The notes under the pieces: model-generated
Database searches by the model: none
What the model saw: only the letters and a program-made list of their open reading frames with translations
Told to the model about the DNA's origin: nothing
Shown here: piece by piece, positions 40,614-50,024 of the stretch
Layout: every line of letters starts with the position of its first letter
Numbering within the stretch: position 1 is the stretch's first letter
Made by a program: the position numbers and the translations under genes
From: Mesorhizobium sp.
Lineage (GTDB): Bacteria; Pseudomonadota; Alphaproteobacteria; Rhizobiales; Rhizobiaceae
Assembly (NCBI GenBank): GCA_004017535.1
Contig: SAJS01000005.1
Location: 124,001-188,000, forward strand
Direction: 5' to 3'
Length of the DNA: 64,000 nt

Positions 40614-41330
40614 TCACCCCTTATACGCGGAACAGAAGGCCGGCGGATTGTTATTGCCGATCATGGCGCAGCCGCGCTTGATCTCGTCGATCATCATGCT
40701 GCATGCGTTCTGGCCATTGCAGGGCGGGTTGGTCGCCGGCGAAACCTGGACGCATTGCGAGACATATTGGTCCGACTTGGCCTTGCCGGCGGATTGCACG
40801 CATGGTTTCGTGTCGTTCTGGCTAGCCTGGGCAGCGGCGGGTTTCGCAGGCGTGGCTTTGGCCGTCGCAGGCGCGGCTTTCGCAGGCGCGGCATCGCCGC
40901 CGCTTTGCGGCACGCAGGAGAGATCGCCCTCCGGGCATTGCAACTGGTGCTGCAACTGCGCCAGTCGCGCCTTGGTCAACTCCGCCTTGCAAGCGCCAAC
41001 CAGGCTCGAATAGATCGAGCCATCGGCATAGGGCTGGGTGCGGAAGGCGCATTCCTTGTCGCGAAATGGGATCCAGGCGCGCTGCGCGTCACGCAGGCGC
41101 TTCAGGTCGGCGGGAGCGAGACGTGCCGCCAGCGCCTTGTAGACAGCGTTGAGCCCCGCGTCGGCCGAAGCGGCATTCGCGGTCGTGCAGGTGGCAAGGT
41201 CGGCCTGCGTCTTCGCCGCCGCGCAGTCGACGGCTGCCGCGCGGGTGGGCGTGGTGAGAAACAGGCCGGCCGCGATCGCGAAAATCGCGACCGCCAGCGA
41301 GGCCGAAAGGAGCGAGGTCTTGCTCGACAT
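40614..41330 (-). CDS. Secreted LprI-like (DUF1311) protein with Cys-rich C-terminal domain
   Basis: A 238-residue protein. A signal peptide (LLSASLAVAIFAIAAGLFLTTP) is followed by a DUF1311 / lysozyme-inhibitor LprI-like domain (VDCAAAKTQADLATCTTANAA, LKRLRDAQRAWIPFRDKECAF), an Ala/Pro/Lys linker (~residues 145-180), and a second domain with about six cysteines (CVQVSPATNPPCNG ... GCAMIGNNNPPAFC). LprI-type domains can inhibit lysozyme; that role here is only a possibility. The start at 41330 has GAGG upstream. Confidence 0.85.
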   Translation of the reverse strand: MSSKTSLLSASLAVAIFAIAAGLFLTTPTRAAAVDCAAAKTQADLATCTTANAASADAGLNAVYKALAARLAPADLKRLRDAQRAWIPFRDKECAFRTQPYADGSIYSSLVGACKAELTKARLAQLQHQLQCPEGDLSCVPQSGGDAAPAKAAPATAKATPAKPAAAQASQNDTKPCVQSAGKAKSDQYVSQCVQVSPATNPPCNGQNACSMMIDEIKRGCAMIGNNNPPAFCSAYKG

Positions 41331-41440
41331 GATCTGCCCTCTGTTTGAAGCAGCCCCCGCGCTTGTGCCAGCATAGGTTGAGACAATGGCGGCGATCAAC
41401 GCCAAATTTGTGACGTGGCAAGCAAAGTGTGACCGGGGAT

Positions 41441-41516
41441 GATTGGCGAAAGCCGGGAGTGAACGATCTCACTGCTTGTGTGGAGATGCCCGGCGGGGCG
41501 GTGGGAGCGCTGCCCA
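41441..41516. repeat. Degenerate fragment of repeat family E
   Basis: GATTGGCGAAAGCCGG, then GGAGATGCCCGGCGGGG and GGGAGCGCTG match the right half of the element at 12750-12836 with many substitutions. It appears to be an old copy. Confidence 0.55.
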
Positions 41517-41529
41517 GCCAGCCTCTCAG

Positions 41530-41769
41530 TCATTCATGGGCGACGGGCCGGAGTTGTTTACCGCTGTCGATCTGGATCAGCAGGTGTTCCGTCGCGCGCC
41601 TCAGCACTGGGGAGATTGGCTGTGTCGGTGCCCCGCCCGTCGCTTCAATTGGAAGAGCAATTGGAGCGGTGTCGCTCTCGAACAGAACCACCTGCGTCGC
41701 CAGCGCCGTTGTCGTGGCGACCTGAAAGAAGATGAAGGCGAGGGCGAGATAGCGGATCACGGGCTGCAA
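41530..41769 (-). CDS. Possible small secreted protein
   Basis: A 79-codon frame whose translation begins with a signal-peptide-like VIRYLALAFIFFQVATTTALA and continues with a short hydrophilic part (TQVVLFESDTAPIALPIEA...). The start would be TTG (41769) or GTG (41760), with GGAG a few bases upstream. No family is recognised and codon use in the 3' half is weak, so this is tentative. Confidence 0.4.
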   Translation of the reverse strand: MQPVIRYLALAFIFFQVATTTALATQVVLFESDTAPIALPIEATGGAPTQPISPVLRRATEHLLIQIDSGKQLRPVAHE

Positions 41770-41885
41770 AACGCTCCGGCCGGCAAACTGGTTCCAATCC
41801 GTCCGGCTTTCGACGACCGGTCCGTGCGAGCCCTCATCAAGGCGTTGCTCTTGCGAAGCGCCGATCTCCCGTGCAAAAGCCCGCT

Positions 41886-43763
41886 ATGCTTATCATCAAC
41901 GACCTTACGCTGCGCATGGCGGGGCGGCTGCTTCTCGATCATGCCTCGCTAACCCTGCCGGCCGGCACCAAGGCCGGACTTGTCGGCCGCAACGGGACCG
42001 GCAAGACCACTTTGTTCAAGGCGATCACCGGCGATTTCCCGTCCGAGACAGGCTCGATCAGCCTGCCGAAGAACACCCGCATTGGCCAGGTGGCGCAGGA
42101 GGCCCCCGGCACCGAGGAGCCGCTTATCGAAATCGTGCTGAAAGCCGATGTCGAGCGCCAGGCTTTGCTCGAGGAAGAGAAGACCGCGACAGATCCGCAC
42201 CGCATCGCCGAGATCCACACCCGGCTGGCCGACATCGACGCGCATTCGGCCGAATCCCGCGCCGCCACGATCCTGGCCGGCCTCGGCTTCGACGATGCCG
42301 CGCAGCGGCGGCCGGCCTCGTCCTTCTCCGGCGGCTGGCGCATGCGCGTGGCGCTGGCCGCCGTGCTCTTCTCCGAGCCCGACCTTCTCCTGCTCGACGA
42401 GCCGACCAACTATCTCGACCTCGAAGGCACGCTCTGGCTGGAGAACTATGTCTCGAAGTATCCGCACACGGTGTTGCTGATCTCGCATGACCGCGACCTG
42501 CTCAACCGCGCCGTCAACTCGATCGTCCATCTCGACCAGAAGAAGCTGACCTTCTGGCGCGGCGGTTACGACCAGTTCGAGCGCCAGCTGACCGAGCAGC
42601 GCGAGCTGCAGGAAAAGAGCCGCGTCAAGCAGGAAGCGCAGCGCAAGCATATGGAATCCTTCGTCGAGCGTTTTCGCGCCAAGGCTTCCAAGGCGAGGCA
42701 GGCGCAGTCTCGCCTGAAGGCGCTGGAGAAGCTGAAGCCGATCGCCGCGGTGGTGAACGACACGGTGCGGCCGTTCTCCTTCCCCGAGCCGGTGAAGACG
42801 GTGGCCTCGCCGATCGTGGCGCTCAACGGCGTCAATGTCGGCTATACCGAAGGCAATCCGATCCTGAAGAAGATGACGCTGCGCATCGATGCCGACGACC
42901 GCATCGCGCTGCTCGGCGCCAACGGCAACGGCAAGTCGACCTTCGCCAAACTGCTCGCCGGCCGGCTGAAGGCCGAGACCGGCTCGATGACCATCGCGCC
43001 GGGCCTGAAGGTGGCGATCTTCGCCCAGCACCAGCTCGATGATTTGCGTCCCGAGGAGAGCGCCTATGAGCATGTGCGCCGGCTGATGCCGGACGCGCCG
43101 GAAGCCAAGGTACGCGCCCGCGTCGCCCAGTTCGGCCTGTCGACCGAGAAGATGAACACTGCGGCCAAGGATTTGTCCGGCGGCGAGAAGGCGCGGCTCT
43201 TGATGGGGCTATCGGCCTTCGAGGGCCCGAACCTCTTCATCCTCGACGAGCCGACCAACCACCTCGACATCGACAGCCGTGAATCGCTGATCCATGCGCT
43301 GAACGATTTTCCGGGCGCGGTCATCCTGATCTCGCACGATCGGCATCTTCTGGAGGCGACAGCCGACCGGCTCTGGCTTGTCAAGGACGGCGCGGTCAAT
43401 CCCTATGACGGCGACCTCGAGGACTACAAAACCCTGGTCACCGGCGTCTCGTCCAACCGTCGCGAGCAGAAGGAAGCCGACAAGGCGTCCAAGGCCGACC
43501 GTCGCCGCGAAGCCGCGCAGCGCCGCGCTGCATTGGAACCACTGGCCAAGGAGATCCGCGCCACCGAGGCGCTGATGGACCGCATCCGCAAGCGCATCGA
43601 CCTCATCGAGGACGAGCTGGCCAACCCGGCCATCTACGAAAAGGATCCGTCCACCGCGACGCGGCTCGCCAAGGAACGCTCGCAACTGGCGCACACGCTG
43701 GCGCTCAACGAGGACAAGTGGCTGACGATGTCGGCGGAATATGAGCAAGGGATAGCGGAGTGA
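41886..43763 (+). CDS. ABC-F family ATPase
   Basis: A 625-residue protein with two nucleotide-binding domains and no membrane part: first Walker A GRNGTGKTTL with signature SFSGGWRMRV and LLLLDEPTNYLD; linker helices ~residues 230-290 (RVKQEAQRKHMESFVERF, the P-site tRNA-interaction region); second Walker A GANGNGKSTF with LSGGEKARL and FILDEPTNHLD; and a basic coiled-coil C-terminus (KEADKASKADRRREAAQRR). This resembles Uup/YheS-type proteins that act on ribosomes or DNA. It is monocistronic, ending at a strong hairpin. Confidence 0.93.
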   Translation: MLIINDLTLRMAGRLLLDHASLTLPAGTKAGLVGRNGTGKTTLFKAITGDFPSETGSISLPKNTRIGQVAQEAPGTEEPLIEIVLKADVERQALLEEEKTATDPHRIAEIHTRLADIDAHSAESRAATILAGLGFDDAAQRRPASSFSGGWRMRVALAAVLFSEPDLLLLDEPTNYLDLEGTLWLENYVSKYPHTVLLISHDRDLLNRAVNSIVHLDQKKLTFWRGGYDQFERQLTEQRELQEKSRVKQEAQRKHMESFVERFRAKASKARQAQSRLKALEKLKPIAAVVNDTVRPFSFPEPVKTVASPIVALNGVNVGYTEGNPILKKMTLRIDADDRIALLGANGNGKSTFAKLLAGRLKAETGSMTIAPGLKVAIFAQHQLDDLRPEESAYEHVRRLMPDAPEAKVRARVAQFGLSTEKMNTAAKDLSGGEKARLLMGLSAFEGPNLFILDEPTNHLDIDSRESLIHALNDFPGAVILISHDRHLLEATADRLWLVKDGAVNPYDGDLEDYKTLVTGVSSNRREQKEADKASKADRRREAAQRRAALEPLAKEIRATEALMDRIRKRIDLIEDELANPAIYEKDPSTATRLAKERSQLAHTLALNEDKWLTMSAEYEQGIAE

Positions 43764-43801
43764 TTAGCCAATCTCCCCCACAAGGGGGGAAGATTGGCTA
43801 A
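43764..43801 (+). terminator. Hairpin between the ABC-F and oxidoreductase genes
   Basis: TTAGCCAATCT (43764-43774) pairs perfectly with AGATTGGCTAA (43791-43801), with CCCC/GGGG inside. The inner part is a family E fragment. There is no U run, so it may be a structured spacer rather than a true terminator. Confidence 0.5.
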
Positions 43802-43850
43802 TTGTCTCTGGCCCTACACCTCTACCTTAAAACCCGCTACACAGCCCCGC

Positions 43851-45956
43851 ATGAACCAGCACGCCAAGCTCCGGATCGGCCATTCGGCCTGTCCGCATGA
43901 CTGCCCCTCCACCTGCGCGCTCGAAGTCGAACTGCTCGACAACAACCGCATCGGCCGCGTCCATGGCGCCAAGGCGAACAGCTATACGGCCGGCGTCGTC
44001 TGCGCCAAGGTCGCGCGCTATGCCGACCGGGTGCATCATCCCGACCGGCTGCTGAAGCCGCTGGTGCGCGCCGGCGCCAAGGGGGAGGGCGCCTGGAAGG
44101 AAGCGAGCTGGGAAGCGGCGCTCGACCTCGTGGCGGAAAAATTCATCGCGGCCGAGGAGAAATACGGCTCGGAGACCGTCTGGCCATATTTCTACGCGGG
44201 CACGATGGGGCTGGTGCAGCGCGACGGCATCGAGCGGCTGCGGCATGCGAAGAAATATTCAGGCTTCTTCGGCTCGATCTGCACCAATCTCGCCTGGACA
44301 GGCTGGATGATGGGGGCGGGCGCCTTGCGCGGTCCCGATCCGCGCGAGATGGCGAAGGCCGATTGCGTGGTGATCTGGGGCACCAATGCCGTGGTCACCC
44401 AGGTCAACGTCATGACCCATGCGATGCGGGCGCGCAAGGAACGCGGCGCGAAGATCGTCGTCATCGACATCTACGACAACGCCACGATGAAGCAGGCCGA
44501 TCTTGGCCTGGTCTTGCGGCCCGGCACCGACGGCGCGCTCGCCTGCGCGGTCATGCATGTGCTGTTTCGCGATGGCATGGCCGACCGCGCCTATCTCGAA
44601 AAATACACCGATGATCCGCGTGGGCTGGAAGAGCATCTGCGCGCCCGCACGCCGGAATGGGCCGCCGCCATCACGGGGCTCTCCATCGCGGAGATCGAGG
44701 CTTTCGCAAAGCTCGTCGGAACGACCAAGAAGACCTATTTCCGCCTCGGCTATGGCTTCGCGCGCCAGCGCAACGGCTCCATCAACATGCACGCCGCCTC
44801 CTCGATCGCCGCCGTCACCGGAGCCTGGCAATATGAGGGCGGCGGCGCCTTCCATTCCAATTCCGGCATCTTCAAGCTAAACCAGGACGTGCTCGAAGGC
44901 ACCGCGATGCGCGATCCGAACATCCGCTATCTCGACCATTCGCGCATCGGCCCGGTGCTGACCGGTGCTGCGGACGCGCTCTATGGCGGACCGCCGGTGA
45001 CGGCGATGCTGATCCAGAACACCAATCCGGCCAATGTCGCGCCGGAGCAGCGGCTGGTGAGAAAGGGCTTTCTGCGCGAGGATCTGTTCACCTGCGTGCA
45101 CGAGCAGTTCATGACCGATACGGCCAAGCTCGCCGACGTCGTGCTGCCGGCGACGATGTTTTTGGAGCATGACGACATCTACAAGGGCGGCGGCAACCAG
45201 CACATCACGCTCGGCCCCAAGCTGATCGAGCCGCCGGAAGGGCCGCGCACCAATCACTACGTCAATGAAGAACTCGGCAAGCGGCTCGGCGTCGGCGACC
45301 GTCCAGGCTTCGGCCTGACCGAGCGCGAGCATATCGACATCATCCTCGGCAAGCGCGGGCTCGGCAGCTTCGACAGTTTGAAGGCTGAGAAGTGGGTCGA
45401 CCTGCAGCCCGACTTCGACGACGCGCATTTCATCAACGGCTTCGGCCATGCCGACAAGAAGTTTCACTTCCGGCCCAACTGGACCGGGCAGTCGGCGCCC
45501 AACCGGCCGCCGAAAAGCATGGGTCTGTTCGGCCCGGTCGAGCGGCTTCCGGAATTCCCCGACCATGTCGAATTGATCGAGGTGGCGGACGAGGAGCATC
45601 CGTTCCGGCTGGCGACCTCGCCGGCGCGCAACTTCCTCAATTCCAGCTTTGCCGAGACGCCGGTATCGAAAGCCAAGGAAGGCAGGCCGGAGCTGCTTAT
45701 CCACCGCGAAGATGCCGCCGCGCTCGGCATCGAGGATGGCGGCCGCGTCGAGGTCGGCAACCGGCGCGGCGACCTTGTGCTGCATGCCAGGTTCTTCGAC
45801 GGGGTGAAGCGCGGCGTTGTGATCGCCGAAGGCATCTGGCCGAACAGCGCGCATGAGCGCGGCGAGGGCATCAACGTGCTGACCGGCGCGGACGCGCCCG
45901 CACCCTATGGCGGCGCCGCCGTCCACGACAACAAGGTGTGGCTCAGGGCGCTCTAA
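43851..45956 (+). CDS. Molybdopterin-dependent oxidoreductase
   Basis: A 701-residue protein of the DMSO-reductase superfamily. The N-terminus has a [4Fe-4S] ligand set SACPHDCPSTC with a fourth Cys in GVVCAK. Later come molybdopterin-guanine-dinucleotide contacts (VVIWGTNAVVTQVN, KIVVIDIYDN, FRLGYGFARQRNG, MLIQNTNPANVAPEQ) and the C-terminal MGD domain (GIEDGGRVEVGNRRGDLVL). No TAT signal peptide is visible, so it is cytoplasmic. The substrate is unknown. moaD/moaE at 23.4-24.1 kb supply part of its cofactor pathway. The start at 43851 is the first Met before the cysteine cluster. Confidence 0.92.
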   Translation: MNQHAKLRIGHSACPHDCPSTCALEVELLDNNRIGRVHGAKANSYTAGVVCAKVARYADRVHHPDRLLKPLVRAGAKGEGAWKEASWEAALDLVAEKFIAAEEKYGSETVWPYFYAGTMGLVQRDGIERLRHAKKYSGFFGSICTNLAWTGWMMGAGALRGPDPREMAKADCVVIWGTNAVVTQVNVMTHAMRARKERGAKIVVIDIYDNATMKQADLGLVLRPGTDGALACAVMHVLFRDGMADRAYLEKYTDDPRGLEEHLRARTPEWAAAITGLSIAEIEAFAKLVGTTKKTYFRLGYGFARQRNGSINMHAASSIAAVTGAWQYEGGGAFHSNSGIFKLNQDVLEGTAMRDPNIRYLDHSRIGPVLTGAADALYGGPPVTAMLIQNTNPANVAPEQRLVRKGFLREDLFTCVHEQFMTDTAKLADVVLPATMFLEHDDIYKGGGNQHITLGPKLIEPPEGPRTNHYVNEELGKRLGVGDRPGFGLTEREHIDIILGKRGLGSFDSLKAEKWVDLQPDFDDAHFINGFGHADKKFHFRPNWTGQSAPNRPPKSMGLFGPVERLPEFPDHVELIEVADEEHPFRLATSPARNFLNSSFAETPVSKAKEGRPELLIHREDAAALGIEDGGRVEVGNRRGDLVLHARFFDGVKRGVVIAEGIWPNSAHERGEGINVLTGADAPAPYGGAAVHDNKVWLRAL

Positions 45957-46085
45957 CTACTTCGCCGCCTGGGCGTCCAACGCCTTGATCTCTTCTGCGG
46001 CCGCCTTGCGCGCCGCGGCGTCGACACCGGACGCCCGTTTGTCCTTGGCGTAGGCGATCAGCGCGGTGCGCGTGTCCTGTTCGCG
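45957..46085 (-). pseudogene. 3' remnant of an unknown gene
   Basis: On the minus strand a 42-codon open stretch (encoding ALIAYAKDKRASGVDAAARK and an Ala/Lys-rich end) finishes in TAG one base after the oxidoreductase gene. A stop codon lies directly upstream and no start is possible, so it looks like the C-terminal end of a lost protein. It could also be chance coding potential in GC-rich DNA. Confidence 0.3.
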
Positions 46086-46244
46086 CTATGCGGCAGGCTT
46101 GTGCGCGTGGCGCTTCGCGCTTCACATGGCGTACAGCTCGCCTTGGATCGGGACGCTGATGTCGTGTCGTCGCAGCCGCCTCAATCAATTTGACAAGGCG
46201 GCGTGCTAAAGGATTGTCACGACTCGGATTTCGACAGGACCGCC

Positions 46245-47021
46245 ATGCCGCAACCGCTGAAAATTGCCATCGCCGGTGCGCTCGGTCGCATGGGACGGCA
46301 GATGGCGGAGACCGTTGCGGCCGACCCGCGGCTGCAGCTCGTCGCGCGCTTCCATCGGCCGGGCAGCACCGGCGAGGGGTTGGTCGAGCGTGACGAGGCG
46401 CTTTCACTTGCCGATGTGGTGATCGACTTCACCACACCCGCGGCGTCCGCCGAACTGGCCAAAGCCTGCGCCGCACGCGGCGGTCCGGCGCTGGTGATCG
46501 GCTCAACCGGTTTCACCGCATCGGAGCTGGCCGCAATCGCCGCGGCGGCAAAGACCATCGCCATCGTCCGCTCCGGCAGCTATTCGCTGGGACTCAACAT
46601 TCTGACCGGCCTGGTCGAGCAGGCGGCGAGGGCGTTTGAGCCTGATGACTGCGACATCGAAATCCTCGAAGCGCATCATCGCTTCAAGGTCGACGCGCCG
46701 TCGGGCACTGCGCTGATGCTGGGCGAGGCGGCTGCGCGCGGACGTGGCATTGAACTGGACGATGTGGCCAGGCGCGCCCGCGACGGCCTCGTTGGTCCGC
46801 GCGATGCCGGCGAGATCGGCTTTGCCGTGCTGCGCGGCGGCGGCATCGTCGGCGAGCACAGCGTGAGCTTCCTTGCCGAAGGCGAGACGCTCACGCTCTC
46901 GCATGCCGCGGGCGATCGCTCGATGTTCGCCCGCGGCGCCATCGCGGCGGTGCTCTGGGTCGCCCGGCGGCCGCCCGGCGAATACGACATGCGCGACGTG
47001 TTGGGCTTCGGCGCCGTCTGA
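46245..47021 (+). CDS. dapB: 4-hydroxy-tetrahydrodipicolinate reductase
   Basis: A 258-residue enzyme of the diaminopimelate/lysine pathway. The NAD(P)-binding [10 protein letters not shown] lies at residues 11-20, [14 protein letters not shown] and [10 protein letters not shown] follow, and the diagnostic substrate-binding segment is [21 protein letters not shown] near residue 146 (catalytic His, Lys, and the dipicolinate-binding PSGTA). The start at 46245 gives the family N-terminus. It is monocistronic here, as often in Rhizobiales. Confidence 0.97.
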   Translation: MPQPLKIAIAGALGRMGRQMAETVAADPRLQLVARFHRPGSTGEGLVERDEALSLADVVIDFTTPAASAELAKACAARGGPALVIGSTGFTASELAAIAAAAKTIAIVRSGSYSLGLNILTGLVEQAARAFEPDDCDIEILEAHHRFKVDAPSGTALMLGEAAARGRGIELDDVARRARDGLVGPRDAGEIGFAVLRGGGIVGEHSVSFLAEGETLTLSHAAGDRSMFARGAIAAVLWVARRPPGEYDMRDVLGFGAV

Positions 47022-47198
47022 CGCGCTTCTATTGCAGGATTTCGTTTCGATAGCCCTCAAAACGGCTGAAAGCCAGCTGAAAGCTTGGCCATGCCATGAC
47101 GGCATTCGCGGCGTTCGCCGTGACTGGCCCGGGAGGGGTCGGCAAGGAGGAGATGCGGCGCAGCCCGGATGGCGCGCCGCACAGGTGGAGGAAGTTAC

Positions 47199-48212
47199 GT
47201 GACCGGTTTTATCTCTAAACACGCTCTTCGTTCGGCGACGCTGACGCTTGCCATGCTTGCCGCGGGCGCGACGACGGCTTCGGCCGCGGACAAGATCTCG
47301 ATCATGGTGGGCGGCTACGAAAAGCAGATCTACCTGCCCGCCAAGCTCGCCGAGGCGCTCGGCTATTTCAAGGATGAGGGCCTCGACGTCGAGCTGCTCA
47401 ACGAGCCGGCCGGCGTCGATGCCGAGAACGAGATGCTGGCGGGCGCGGTGCAAGGCGTGGTCGGTTTCTACGACCACAGCATTGACCTGCAGGCCAAGGG
47501 CAAGTTCGTCGAATCCGTCGTCCAGTTCAGCCAGGCGCCCGGCGAGGTCGAGCTGGTCTCTTCCAAGCATCCCGAAATCAAGTCGCCGGCCGACTTCAAG
47601 GGCATGAGCCTCGGCGTTACCGGCCTTGGCTCCTCAACCAATTTCCTGACCGAGTATCTGGCGGTCAAGAACGGCCTGAAGCTCGGCGAGTTCACTTCGG
47701 TTCCGGTCGGCGCCGGCAACACCTTCATCGCCGCCATGCAGCAGGACAAGATCCAGGCCGGCATGACGACCGAGCCGACGATCTCGCGCTTGCTCAAGAC
47801 CGGCGAAGCCAAGGTCTTGATCGACATGCGCACAATGGACGGCACCAAGGCCGCGCTCGGCGGCACCTATCCGGCCGCCTCGCTCTACATGCAGACCGAG
47901 TGGGTCGAGGCGCACAAGGACACGGTGCAGAAGCTCGCCAATGCCTTCGTCAAGACGCTGAAATTCATCAACACGCACAGCGGCGCCGAGATCGCCGCAA
48001 AGATGCCCAAGGACTATTATGTCGGCGACGAGGAAGGCTACGTGAAGGCGCTCGATGCCGGCAAGGGCATGTTCACCGCCGATGGCGTGATGCCCCAGGG
48101 CGGGCCGGAAACGGTGTTGACCGTGCTCTCTGCCTTCAAGAAGGAACTGCAGGGCAAGCAGATCGACCTGTCGAAGACCTACACCACGGAATTCGTCAAG
48201 AACGTGAAGTAG
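47199..48212 (+). CDS. ABC transporter substrate-binding protein (NitT/TauT/SsuA-like)
   Basis: A 337-residue periplasmic protein with a signal peptide (LRSATLTLAMLAAGATTASAAD) and a type-II SBP fold of the NMT1/SsuA group: IMVGGYEKQIYLPAKLAEALGYFKDEGLDVELLNEPAGVDAE, ADFKGMSLGVTGLGSSTNFLTEYLAVKNG, and PVGAGNTFIAAMQQDKIQAGMTTEP. Ligands in this group include sulfonates, nitrate, taurine and pyrimidine/riboflavin-related compounds; none can be assigned. It starts with GTG at 47199, preceded by GGAGG at seven bases. First gene of a three-gene transporter. Confidence 0.9.
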   Translation: MTGFISKHALRSATLTLAMLAAGATTASAADKISIMVGGYEKQIYLPAKLAEALGYFKDEGLDVELLNEPAGVDAENEMLAGAVQGVVGFYDHSIDLQAKGKFVESVVQFSQAPGEVELVSSKHPEIKSPADFKGMSLGVTGLGSSTNFLTEYLAVKNGLKLGEFTSVPVGAGNTFIAAMQQDKIQAGMTTEPTISRLLKTGEAKVLIDMRTMDGTKAALGGTYPAASLYMQTEWVEAHKDTVQKLANAFVKTLKFINTHSGAEIAAKMPKDYYVGDEEGYVKALDAGKGMFTADGVMPQGGPETVLTVLSAFKKELQGKQIDLSKTYTTEFVKNVK

Positions 48213-48318
48213 CGGCAGGCCGTCGCGAGGTTCCGACCTCGCGCCGTTATGTTCGCCTTGTTTCCACGTCCGGCGATCTCCCGAGCGGCGATCGCCCGCT
48301 ATTGGAGTCTGTTCAATC

Positions 48319-49128
48319 ATGGCTGTCGAAAAGACCGCTCCGGCGATCGAGCTGATCAATGTCAGCCGCCGCTTCCTTTCCCCCACCGGCAAATCGCTGA
48401 CGGCGATCCGCGATTTCACCATGACGGTGGAACGCGGCGAGTTCGTCGCCGTCGTCGGCCCGACCGGCTGTGGCAAGTCGACGACGCTCAACCTCGTCAC
48501 CGGGCTCGCCAGCCCGAGCGCCGGCGAGGTCCGCGTCATGGGCGCGCCGGTCAAGGGGATCGATCCGCGCATCGGCTTCGTGTTCCAGACCGACGCGCTG
48601 TTTCCCTGGCGCACGGTGATCGAGAATGTCATGGCCGGGCCGCTGTTTCGCGGCAAGCCCAAGGCGCAGGCGCAGGCTTCCGCCCGCGACTGGCTGGCAC
48701 GCGTCGGCCTGGCCCGCTTCGAGCAGCACTATCCGCACCAGCTCTCCGGCGGCATGCGCAAGCGCGTGGCGCTGGCCCAGACCTTCATCAACGGCCCGGA
48801 GATCCTGTTGATGGACGAGCCGTTTTCGGCGCTCGACGTGCAGACGCGCGTGCTGATGCATGAGGAGCTGTTGCGCCTCTGGTCCGAGGCGAAGGCGTCG
48901 GTGGTGTTCGTCACCCACGACCTCGAGGAGGCCATCGCGCTGGCCGACAAGGTCTATGTGCTGACCGCCGGGCCGGCGACGGTGAAATCCGTCTACACGA
49001 TCGACCTGCCGCGCCCGCGTATTGTCGCCGACATCCGCTACGAGCAGCGCTTCATCGACTATTCGCGCACCATCTGGGCCGATCTCAAGGAAGAGGTCGA
49101 GACCAGCTACGCCCGCGCGGCGGCGTGA
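48319..49128 (+). CDS. ABC transporter ATP-binding protein (SsuB/TauB-like)
   Basis: A 269-residue ATPase: Walker A GPTGCGKSTT near residue 50, Q-loop FVFQTDALFPWRTV, signature LSGGMRKRVALAQ, Walker B ILLMDEPFSALD, and H-loop VVFVTHDLEEAIALAD. FPWRTV is typical of the NitT/SsuB/TauB branch. It powers the permease encoded 11 bp downstream. Confidence 0.94.
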   Translation: MAVEKTAPAIELINVSRRFLSPTGKSLTAIRDFTMTVERGEFVAVVGPTGCGKSTTLNLVTGLASPSAGEVRVMGAPVKGIDPRIGFVFQTDALFPWRTVIENVMAGPLFRGKPKAQAQASARDWLARVGLARFEQHYPHQLSGGMRKRVALAQTFINGPEILLMDEPFSALDVQTRVLMHEELLRLWSEAKASVVFVTHDLEEAIALADKVYVLTAGPATVKSVYTIDLPRPRIVADIRYEQRFIDYSRTIWADLKEEVETSYARAAA

Positions 49129-49139
49129 GGAGAACCGAT

Positions 49140-50018
49140 ATGACAGATGCCACCGTCAACATCCCGACCGCCGCCTTCCGGCCCGGAACCTCGGACGCCG
49201 AGATCGAAGCCGCAGCCGCCAAGGCCGCCGCGCATCGCCGCCACACCGTCACGTTCTGGCGGCTGGGCATCCTCGTCGTCTTCCTCGCCCTGTGGGAAAT
49301 CGCCGGCCGCATGGCCTGGATCGATCCCTTCTTCTATGCCATGCCGAGCTCGATCGCCGGGCGGCTCTATGAGTGGATCACGGAGGGCACCTCGGAAGGC
49401 CCGCTGTGGTACCACCTCTATGTCACCATGGAAGAGTCGGTGCTGGGCTTCGTCACCGGTTCGGTCGCCGGCATCATCATCGGCGTCGCGCTTGGCCGCA
49501 ATCGCATGGCCGCCGACATCTTCTCCATCTACATCAAGGTGATCAACTCGATCCCGCGCGTCGTGCTGGCACCGATCTTCATCATGATCCTCGGCCTCGG
49601 CCTTGCCTCCAAGGTGGCGCTGGCCTTCGTCATGGTTTTCTTCGTCGTCTTCCACAACGCCTTCCAGGGCGTGCGCGAGGCCGACCGCGCCATGATCGCC
49701 AATGCCCGCATCCTCGGCGCCTCCGACTGGCAACTGACCCGCTCGGTGATCGTGCCGTCGGCGATGAGCTGGATCTTCGCCAGCCTGCATGTCAGCTTCG
49801 GCTTCGCCATCATCGGCGCCATCGTCGGCGAGTTCGTCGGTTCCCGCTACGGTATCGGCCTCCTGATCAATATCGCCAAAGGCTCGTTCGACGCGGCCGG
49901 CATGTATGCCGCGATCGTCATTGTCATGGTGGTGGCGCTCGGGGCCGAGTACCTGATGACGATCGTTGAGAGCCGGCTGGCAAAGTGGCGTCCTCAGCCT
50001 CTGCACGAGACGCAGTGA
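49140..50018 (+). CDS. ABC transporter permease (SsuC/TauC-like)
   Basis: A 292-residue BPD-type permease with about six transmembrane helices and the EAA loop FQGVREADRAMIANARILGASDWQLTRSVIVPSAMSW that docks on the ATPase. The start at 49140 has GAGGAG seven bases upstream; the N-terminal ~45 residues are hydrophilic. Last gene of the three-gene importer; convergent with the histidine kinase gene 7 bp away. Confidence 0.94.
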   Translation: MTDATVNIPTAAFRPGTSDAEIEAAAAKAAAHRRHTVTFWRLGILVVFLALWEIAGRMAWIDPFFYAMPSSIAGRLYEWITEGTSEGPLWYHLYVTMEESVLGFVTGSVAGIIIGVALGRNRMAADIFSIYIKVINSIPRVVLAPIFIMILGLGLASKVALAFVMVFFVVFHNAFQGVREADRAMIANARILGASDWQLTRSVIVPSAMSWIFASLHVSFGFAIIGAIVGEFVGSRYGIGLLINIAKGSFDAAGMYAAIVIVMVVALGAEYLMTIVESRLAKWRPQPLHETQ

Positions 50019-50024
50019 GCCGCC

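Noticed and set aside
41443-41952. A 169-codon plus-strand frame before the ABC-F gene
   Set aside because: It begins in a degenerate repeat and runs out of frame into the ABC-F gene; no family features.
47022-47198. A riboswitch upstream of the ABC transporter (thiamine, flavin or cobalamin type)
   Set aside because: None of the conserved core sequences of those RNAs is present in the 177-bp leader.
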